Below are positions 59,901 to 64,000 of a stretch of 64,000 bases of DNA, piece after piece. The stretch's first letter is position 1. Each line of letters starts with the position of its first letter. The notes under the pieces are model-generated. The model saw only the letters and a program-made list of their open reading frames with translations. It made no database searches and was not told the origin of the DNA. This stretch comes from Phallusia mammillata (taxonomy: Eukaryota > Chordata > Ascidiacea > Phlebobranchia > Ascidiidae). The stretch spans positions 177,238 to 241,237 of the forward strand of contig QLIY01000114.1 of the NCBI GenBank assembly GCA_003260075.1. Direction: 5' to 3'. The position numbers and the translations under genes are program-made.

Positions 59901-62174
59901 TACTTACTTGTCCATTAACGTAACATGGGCACTCGTTGTCTGGGACGCACTGGTCGCTGGTCTCGTTGCTAAGCACGTGACCATAAGGACAAAAGCAGCC
60001 GCTCTTGCACCCGGCCGATGACGTCACGCACGACGCGTCACCGCCTCTGACGTAGTCACGACACGTCAACGGACAAGGGTTGATAACGTCCAAGGCATCA
60101 GAATCGCAATTGTGGTAAATTTTGTTTCCTGTAAGTTCATATTGTTTTACCATATTGAATGGATTCAAATATAAACTATAAAAAAGTTTAATAGGCCAAC
60201 CTGTCAGGGAAAGTTAGCAGAAAACTTTAGGTATTGGATTGCCTGTGACCTAGATCAAAATGTTCGACACAGTTTAAGCATCGTTGCAACACTTGAAGGC
60301 GTACAACTGATTGTAAAATGCAAAAAATGTAACTTAACTTGGTCAAATGTCATCCATGCACTGATTACTTCTAACATAAAAACCGATTGAAAATCTGGCG
60401 TTATGACATGAGAGGGAATTTTTAAACAATCAAGCTGCTCAAAATCCGATAAAGAAAAACAGTGAAATATTCATATCAATAAATGTTTAAGCTTTTATCA
60501 AAACCTATACAATTACCTGCGCATTTTTGATTTGGACAAATCTCTTCAGAGCAAGATTTGATTTCCAACATAGGAATTCCATAAATTCGGTTTCTTCCCA
60601 CAGCCAGCGCCGCTGTGCAGTTTGTGCTTCCGTCAGCACACGAGCGCCACCTTGAGCTCAATCCACCACCGCAAGTTACGTCACATGACGACCAGAGAGA
60701 CCACTCAGTCAAAGTATGTGTTTTGTCTAAATGGTGAAAATTTTTAAAAACCTTTTGCAGCAGCGATTTTACTCTAAAATTCAAATAGTGTAAATTAGGC
60801 TTGCTATTTTTATCGTTCTTATGCGATGCTTGTTTGCACCGTTTTATCAATCTTATGTGTGACTCAAGTGGTTATAAACGGGTGTAACTGATGTGGCCCC
60901 TGTATTCACTGATGATGGCACTAGCATTTGCCAAAACGTTTGAAAACTTAAGCATGTCGCTTTTATGTCTATTGGGCCGTTATATTCGTCATTATGCTAT
61001 AACTTACTTTACAGAACCTGTTTGGGTAAATTAACACACAATGATAATATTAGCAAGAATTACTTTGGCAAACTTCTGCAAAGCATGGCCTTGTAGCAGA
61101 TCCGCGACCTTGGCATTGGCCTTTGAGAGGGTCTACGTCACCACTGATCACACGACCTTGTTCGTCACGGCCTGGTGAGCAGGTACGATTGCGCTGTTGG
61201 ACTCCGGAACCGCAAGTCTGACTGCAGGATCCTGCAAAATACGTGAATATTAGAAAAGGGTGGCAAAAGTCATTCGTATCGTCTATACAGTCGCAAATCG
61301 CAAGTATAGACGATGACCAGTAGTCAGTAATGGGTACTGTATGGCAAACTGGATTTGTGTATTGAGAAGTCGAGTATTGAGTTGCGAGTAGTCAACGACG
61401 AGTAGTTGATTGCAAGAGAGTAATGATATGCGAGTAACGAGTATTGAGGAATGAGTAGACAGTAATGAGAAGAGAGTCCGCGTAGCCAGTAATGATTAGT
61501 GGCTGGCGAGTGCTTAGTAACGAGTATTCGATTGCAGGCAGCGAGTAATGATCAGCAGATTATGAGTATTCAGTAATTGGCACTGGATGACTAGTAACGA
61601 GTAATGATTTGCGGATAGCGAGTAGCGAGTAATTGTAATCAGATAAGGAGTAGTCAGTCATGAGTACTGCAAGTAGCTATTGTAACAATAGAATGAGTAC
61701 ACAAAGATATCTATCTCAATTTGTAACAATTTAGCACAATAAATAGTTTGGCTGATTGGCACTCACCCCAGTTTCCCCATTCACTCCATGTCGAACACCC
61801 AGCTTCGTCTGATGACGTGTAGCGCAATACAATCATTGATGACGTCATCGAATCGTTTGCAGACTTCTGAGCGTCCAAGCATTCGTCCATACCATTGCAA
61901 ACCTGAAGCAAGTTTTTTTTAGGCGTTTGACAGGAATATGTAATTAACTGCAATATTTTTTTACTTAAGATGCAAATAGCGAAACTTGCAAATAACTAGA
62001 TTTCGACAAACAATAATAAGGTGTTTTGGGGATTTTCGCCAATTGGGGGCGAGATGTACTATAAAAGTATTCTCAGAACAAAACAATTACACTATACACG
62101 GACTTGTATATGCTGAATAAATCTTGGAAACGCTAGCACCGAGTTGCATTCTATATACACAAGTGTATTTGATT

Positions 62175-62219
<45 letters not shown>

Positions 62220-64000
62220 TATAACAAATATGTCATTATTGAAAACGCTTGTACCTTGTTGAGTGTGATGCACTTTCCGTTAAGACAAATGTATCCATTG
62301 CATTCAGTAGCAGGTGCAGGACTTGTGGGATCTTAAAAAAAAATCGGTGCCTTTATCCAAAATTGTTCTATACCAATATCCTACCATACAGCCAAAACTA
62401 TATACAAGTTGGCTTACATGCACGCTTTGTGCAGTCAAGCGTAACGAATTACTAAGTTATCACCAATATCACAACATATTGTTTGACTATAAAACTGGCG
62501 CAAAAAGCAATTTTGGTAAAGTATAATATAGCTTACCTATAGTAAAGGGTGTTGTCGGAACGATGACGTCATCAGGACAGTCCCTTTCGTCATCCGCGTC
62601 ATAACAATGAGTTATGCCGTCACAAACCATGCTTCCGTTGATGCAGACTCCATCTCCGCATGTGAAACCACTAGAAAATAGATTTGACAGTTTATAGCAG
62701 GATTTAACAGCGTTTTAAATTCTGCTACAAATTTTTAAAATTATAAAATCGAAATACATTTCGCCTTGGCACGATAAAGGTCGAGAAAAATTTAGGGCTA
62801 ACCGCAAATTTGGCTATTTGCAATAGTTTCCTACGAAACGCTCCATGCTCTACAAAGTCTTCGTTTAGTTAGAGAGTTGAAGACTCAAGTATGGTCGAGT
62901 GTTGAAAAAACTACATTAATAACACACAATGTAAATAGAGACGCTGACTCGCGTGAATGCGAGTAAATCTTCCGAAAACTCGATTTAACCCGAGTTACAG
63001 TTATAGGATGACCCAATTTGACTCGATTTAACTAATGACACAAGGACTTTATATTGAAAATTTCAGCTCAAAAAGGAATTATGATTCGATCATGTATTTT
63101 AACAATAAGTAATTTACGTTATATTGCAAGGGGTTGTAAACAAAAGCAATCGTTTGACACAAACCTTTCACAGGTATGCGTTGTCTTGTTTCGCATTCCG
63201 CAAGATTCCTCAACCTCGTCAGACTTATCCACACAATGGTTCAAACCGTCGCATAGCAACCGAACGTCGATGCACCTCGCGCCGTTGTCGCACGAAAATT
63301 CGCCCTGAAAAATGTTGGGAAATGTATTCAATGAGGAACATAGGCAGCAACAGACAGGGGTGTTACGATTCGACGTTCGAAAAGCATATAGGCTGGTCCG
63401 TATAAGCTCATGCCTTCAGTTATAAAGTCACTATTAGTCTACACTAAAGCGTGAAAATACTTGGTAGTCTGGTCCTTATTCGGTATTACGCTTATTGTAG
63501 GAATAATTCTATTAACTAATGATGGTTTATTGTTGTGTAAACTTCGAATAAAATCACTATTAGATGCTATCAACCCATAGTGCACACCGTATTATGCGAA
63601 GAAAAGTGGTAAAATATTTCTTCTTGTCGGTAGTTTAACTGTTTCATATTTACCTCACGACACCCTCTCCAACAAAACTCGGTCTCGTCTGAACCGTCGC
63701 GACAGTCGTTGACGTCATCACATACACGTTTCCATGGCACACATACCGTGACGTCATCGTCGCAGTGGAACTGTGGACAGCCTGAAACGAAAAGGACATT
63801 AGGCCGTAAATAACAAAAAAGTCACAGTTTTTAAATGATGAAGTCTAACACAATTTTGGATTTGCGAAAACTATATGGCAGGACTACCACGCTGTATTGA
63901 AATTTTTATGTAATAGCAAGTTAACTAGTTTAAAAACATGCATGCAAACTTTACTTACTTCCAGTGTTGGGAGTAGGTGTGGTGTTTAATGTTGGGCTTG
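31509..64000 (-). CDS. SSPO: SCO-spondin-like giant secreted multidomain protein (3' part; 5' end beyond the right edge)
   Basis: About 50 minus-strand exons with matching phases encode repeating LDLa, TSP1, TIL (trypsin-inhibitor-like) and VWC-type modules and end in a C-terminal cystine knot. That mix and order (LDLa block, then long TSP1/TIL/VWC series, then CTCK) is the signature of SCO-spondin, the Reissner-fibre glycoprotein known in chordates. No VWD domain is seen, consistent with these lying further 5'. The gene is intron-rich, with many exons ending inside a TSP1 after W-x-x-W. At least ten exons or exon parts are duplicated or broken by C-runs, which I attribute to assembly. Alternatives (hemicentin, mucin, otogelin) lack this LDLa plus TSP1 plus CTCK combination. 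The blocks below give exon positions. Confidence 0.82.
32813..34103. other. Intron between the VWC and CTCK exons
   Basis: Contains duplicated contig-end blocks around C-runs at 33184-33195 and 33786-33795. No further exon is needed: the 34104 exon (phase 1) joins directly to 32812. Confidence 0.6.
34104..34346 (-). CDS. SCO-spondin-like exon: end of TSP1, Thr-rich linker, VWC
   Basis: Reads [35 protein letters not shown], then [20 protein letters not shown], the CC-x-x-C end of a VWC module. Ends phase 1. The copy at 34858-34674, truncated by the C-run 34665-34673, is the other haplotype's contig end. Confidence 0.85.
34535..35350 (+). mobile_element. Decayed LINE tail, second copy
   Basis: Positions 34540-34665 and 35035-35350 match 2290-2640 (words such as ctaaaatattatggacacat and gaactagaagtacaacagc). 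The reading frame is broken and lacks the basic GRPRGKRSRGR stretch. It lies in an intron of the SCO-spondin-like gene; a further contig-end copy is at 35686-35825. Confidence 0.5.
35365..35638. mobile_element. hAT (Charlie-like ends) MITE in an intron
   Basis: Left end CAGTGGTTCTCAACC at 35365, right end GGTTGAGAACTACTG to 35638. Flanked by agtcaacc (35357-35364) and gtctaacc (35639-35646). The haplotype copy 35836-36110 has flanks atctaatc and gtctaacc. The CAGTGGTTCTCAACC end is the well-known hAT-Charlie-type terminus. The element lies inside the older LINE-derived sequence. Confidence 0.78.
36175..38887 (-). CDS. SCO-spondin-like block: TSP1, TSP1, TIL end, VWC, TSP1, VWC, TSP1
   Basis: Exons 38887-38777 ([20 protein letters not shown]), 38399-38188 ([20 protein letters not shown]), 37965-37798, 37497-37296 ([28 protein letters not shown]), 37189-37071 ([28 protein letters not shown]), 36989-36850 with a haplotype copy 36520-36381 ([18 protein letters not shown]) and 36295-36175 ([20 protein letters not shown] then [14 protein letters not shown]). 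In the 36850 copy the donor is GC (AAG|GCAAGT), while the 36381 copy has GT (GAG|GTAAGT). Confidence 0.84.
36543..36660 (+). mobile_element. Penelope-like terminal remnant, copy of 24735-24790
   Basis: TCTGAAGAAGCCCTACCGTT, then CTGGTGGGGAAAACGTTGGC, near-identical to the minus strand in intron 11 of the chimeric FBG gene. It lies just upstream of the haplotype copy of the 36381-36520 exon. Confidence 0.45.
38994..39147. mobile_element. hAT-type MITE, 154 bp, perfect 8-bp target duplication
   Basis: Ends CAGTGGTGGGATTCA (38994) and TGAATCCCACCACTG (to 39147), with ATTACACA at 38986-38993 and again at 39148-39155. A near-palindromic core with GAACCGGCTG words could fold into a hairpin. In an intron of the SCO-spondin-like gene, cleanly spliced around. 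Confidence 0.85.
39356..41744 (-). CDS. SCO-spondin-like block: TSP1 pair, TIL, VWC, TSP1 pair
   Basis: Exon 41744-41457: end of TSP1 and a second one ([30 protein letters not shown]), partly duplicated at 41414-41335. Exons 41249-41092 and 40628-40488: TIL ([38 protein letters not shown]). Exon 40218-40123: VWC ([14 protein letters not shown]). Exons 40013-39951, 39774-39695 and 39528-39356: TSP1s ([44 protein letters not shown]). Phases all agree. Confidence 0.84.
40717..40789 (-). mobile_element. tRNA-like sequence, head of a SINE
   Basis: Minus strand: perfect 7-bp acceptor stem (GCCTGCG with CGCAGGC), D-arm TAACTCAGTTGGTAGAGC and T-arm GGGTTCGAATCCC, but the anticodon arm pairs poorly (CGAGTCCCAAAAGAGCT) with no T33. 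The 3' flank GGCTAGATTTTTCTAG is shared with the element at 47145-47180, showing a tRNA-derived SINE family rather than a working tRNA. Confidence 0.6.
42039..42272. mobile_element. hAT-type MITE
   Basis: Ends CAGTGGTTCAAAAACGGG (42039) and GGTTAGAAACCACTG (to 42272). Flanks ggttaggg (42031-42038) and ggttgggg (42273-42280), an 8-bp duplication with one mismatch. Truncated relatives at 41851-41872 and 42393-42577 are contig-end copies, and a cousin family lies at about 53016-53245. Confidence 0.7.
42647..44706 (-). CDS. SCO-spondin-like block: TSP1 end, TIL in scrambled pieces, VWC, TSP1 start
   Basis: Exon 44706-44528 ([35 protein letters not shown]), with a partial haplotype copy at 43472-43321 next to an 84-C run. 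TIL pieces [19 protein letters not shown] occur at 44132-44073 and 44374-44315, each ending at a C-run, and its end [14 protein letters not shown] is at 43236-43156. Exon 42774-42647: VWC core ([16 protein letters not shown]) then [13 protein letters not shown], with a partial copy at 43000-42916. Contig order here is clearly scrambled, so the exact junctions are uncertain. Confidence 0.72.
43237..43320. other. 84-C run (probable filled gap)
   Basis: Separates the end of a TIL module from a misplaced haplotype copy of the 44528-44706 exon. Confidence 0.7.
43620..43960. repeat. Degenerate GACTCG/CGAGTC-rich intron stretch
   Basis: Words actcgagtc, gactcga and cgagtc recur every 20-50 bases in both orientations. 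No coding signal. Similar degenerate arrays occur at 57050-57940, 61300-61690 and 62870-63030. Confidence 0.5.
45042..47710 (-). CDS. SCO-spondin-like block: TSP1, TSP1, TIL, VWC, TSP1, TSP1, TSP1
   Basis: Exons 47710-47646, 47518-47416 ([13 protein letters not shown]), 46985-46895 ([13 protein letters not shown]), 46821-46734 ([12 protein letters not shown]), 46668-46482 ([28 protein letters not shown]), 46074-45871 (VWC core [13 protein letters not shown], then [20 protein letters not shown]), 45719-45610, 45543-45438 ([14 protein letters not shown]) and 45238-45042 (interrupted TSP1 ending [20 protein letters not shown]). The last exon contains a 52-C run (45131-45182) that replaces unread coding sequence. 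All other phases join. Confidence 0.83.
45131..45182. other. 52-C run inside a coding exon (probable filled gap)
   Basis: Interrupts a TSP1 exon between CDLSLL and GWSECSVTC. On the minus strand it would read as polyglycine, which is implausible in a TSP1 repeat. Confidence 0.75.
47130..47245 (+). mobile_element. 5'-truncated SINE, same family as 40717
   Basis: Begins within the T-arm (GTGGGTTCAAATCCCATCGC, then GGGCTAGATTTTCTAGCATA) and carries on to GGCTGATTCGGTATTACGCC. The last word recurs at 63476-63492 (ccttattcggtattacgc), giving a third possible tail. Confidence 0.5.
48045..49227 (-). CDS. SCO-spondin-like block: TSP1 end, TIL, VWC, TSP1 start
   Basis: Exon 49227-48971: end of TSP1 then TIL ([33 protein letters not shown]). 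Exon 48419-48045: [20 protein letters not shown] core [15 protein letters not shown], then [21 protein letters not shown]-run at 48190-48199 lies inside this exon with the VWC/TSP1 part repeated on both sides, one of the clearest cases of a filled join in coding sequence. Confidence 0.83.
49882..51390 (-). CDS. SCO-spondin-like block: VWC, TSP1, TSP1 (second exon assembled twice)
   Basis: Exon 51390-51238: VWC core [16 protein letters not shown] then [14 protein letters not shown]. Exon 50737-50508: [17 protein letters not shown]..., then a second TSP1 ([20 protein letters not shown]). A near-copy of the latter at 50111-49882 ([16 protein letters not shown] for HRDRHC) lies across the C-run 50281-50290 and is most likely the other haplotype. 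Confidence 0.83.
52604..53652 (-). CDS. SCO-spondin-like block: TSP1 then TIL
   Basis: Exon 53652-53453: TSP1 ([43 protein letters not shown]). Exon 52802-52604: TIL ([42 protein letters not shown]). The intron has allelic copies around the C-run 53245-53253. Confidence 0.87.
54242..55466 (-). CDS. SCO-spondin-like block: VWC end, Ser/Thr linker, an extra LDLa, TSP1
   Basis: Exon 55466-55369 closes a VWC ([18 protein letters not shown]). Exon 55280-55156 is a Ser/Thr-rich linker ([17 protein letters not shown]...), a likely O-glycosylated spacer. Exons 55082-54985 and 54484-54242 make an LDLa ([17 protein letters not shown], then [13 protein letters not shown]) followed by a TSP1 ([20 protein letters not shown]). 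An LDLa isolated among the TSP1 repeats, far from the main LDLa block, is a useful marker of this protein's order. Confidence 0.82.
56324..58156 (-). CDS. SCO-spondin-like block: VWC-type and TSP1 modules
   Basis: Exon 58156-57942: VWC-like [18 protein letters not shown] then TSP1 start [17 protein letters not shown]. Exon 56583-56324: end of a TSP1 (YGKPRNC...[10 protein letters not shown]) then VWC start ([18 protein letters not shown]). The second exon is split by a C-run at 56384-56394 with a repeat of about 40 bp on each side, which breaks the frame only in the assembly. The intron holds a 78-C run and a degenerate CGAGTA repeat. Confidence 0.8.
56888..56965. other. 78-C run (probable filled gap)
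   Basis: Intronic; followed by a sequence repeated after the next C-run at 57179-57191. Confidence 0.7.
57050..57940. repeat. Degenerate TACTCG array, duplicated by assembly
   Basis: Dense but irregular tactcg/cgagta words (for example atactcgtcgcc, actcgtatttagacataac) with three allelic copies cut by C-runs (57179-57191, 57732-57743). Lies in an intron of the SCO-spondin-like gene. Confidence 0.55.
58940..60128 (-). CDS. SCO-spondin-like block: TIL domain exon in two haplotype copies
   Basis: Exon 60128-59908 encodes a TIL module: [40 protein letters not shown], then [14 protein letters not shown]. The copy at 59160-58940 is almost identical (SVGCKSGC for SAGCKSGC) and is separated by C-runs near 59531 and 59788 and by a misplaced TSP1 fragment. 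Only one copy is expected in the real gene. Confidence 0.85.
60517..61231 (-). CDS. SCO-spondin-like block: two TSP1 repeats
   Basis: Exon 61231-61064 continues the TSP1 begun in the previous exon ([16 protein letters not shown]...C...C). Exon 60726-60517 holds a full TSP1 ([20 protein letters not shown], then C...C...EEIC) and ends CPNQKCA in phase 1 for the TIL exon. A fragmentary second copy of the TSP1 exon start lies at 59541-59640 after a C-run. Confidence 0.85.
60905..60975 (+). mobile_element. Possible Penelope-like terminal remnant
   Basis: tgatgatggcactagcattt, then gccaaaacgtttgaaaactt: same GATGA...AAACGTTTGAAAA arrangement as the remnants at 8690, 24735 and 36543. Short and unconfirmed. 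Confidence 0.3.
61300..61690. repeat. Degenerate GAGTA array
   Basis: Irregular tandem words such as gagtagtcagtaatgagta and cgagtaatgat over about 390 bases, intronic, with no open frame. Confidence 0.6.
61767..64000 (-). CDS. SCO-spondin-like block: four LDL-receptor class A modules
   Basis: Exons: 64000-63959 (Thr/Pro linker [11 protein letters not shown], cut by the window edge), 63781-63654 (CPQFHCDDD...CRDGSDE...C), 63304-63165 ([25 protein letters not shown]), 62670-62537 ([25 protein letters not shown], then a Thr/Pro linker), 62331-62255 and 61902-61767 (an LDLa split by an intron that holds a 44-C run; [11 protein letters not shown], then [11 protein letters not shown]). The D-x-S-D-E calcium motifs are intact in modules 1 and 2, variant in 3 (DADDE) and lost in 4 (DAQKSANDS). 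Exon 61902-61767 ends in WSEWGNW, the start of the first TSP1. Confidence 0.85.
62176..62219. other. 44-C run (probable filled gap)
   Basis: In the intron that splits the fourth LDLa module. Confidence 0.7.

Noticed and set aside
58940-60128. Two consecutive TIL domain exons
   Set aside because: The copies differ by almost nothing, including introns, and are bounded by C-runs; one locus in two haplotypes is simpler.

Overview
This is a eukaryotic, AT-rich, intron-dense window. The organism is most likely a tunicate (ascidian): the genome is compact and highly heterozygous, a SCO-spondin-type chordate matrix gene lies next to ficolin-like fibrinogen-domain genes, and the introns are full of hAT, LINE, Penelope-like and tRNA-SINE debris. 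No bacterial features are present. The coding exons are short and had to be assembled by hand from splice signals, reading phase and protein-family pattern.

Layout. (1) 1-1504, minus strand: the 5' part of a secreted collagen plus fibrinogen-like (FBG) protein that runs off the left edge. (2) 1505-15990: no confident gene. It holds a 1.9 kb hAT-type element with a perfect 8-bp target duplication, smaller hAT MITEs, LINE and Penelope-like fragments, duplicated blocks, and a doubtful minus-strand gene near 5.8-7.5 kb. (3) 15997-18909, plus: a complete six-exon ficolin-like gene (298 aa). (4) 20582-26290, plus: a twelve-exon gene that joins in frame (463 aa) into signal peptide, LCCL, LCCL, EGF, short linker and FBG. 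This domain order is the most interesting item here. Its FBG exons and introns are tandem duplicates of those in (3). (5) 26337-27646: an insertion with an unidentified ORF in the 3' UTR of (4), followed by another FBG last-exon fragment at 28241-28351. (6) 31509-64000, minus: about 50 exons of a SCO-spondin-like protein (LDLa, TSP1, TIL and VWC modules, ending in a C-terminal cystine knot). Its 5' end lies beyond the right edge.

Assembly quality matters here. About 45 runs of 8-17 C (or G) each separate two near-identical copies of the same sequence, and seven runs of 44-99 C have no flanking copy. Several of these runs break coding exons. The best explanation is scaffold gaps filled with homopolymer: minimum-size gaps between overlapping (allelic) contig ends, plus some real gaps. 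Exon duplications across such runs should therefore not be read as biology.

Biologically, the FBG genes look like a local family of secreted lectin-like recognition proteins built by phase-1 exon shuffling. The SCO-spondin-like gene would encode a giant secreted neural-tube or Reissner-fibre type glycoprotein. Nothing visible suggests that the two loci are functionally linked.
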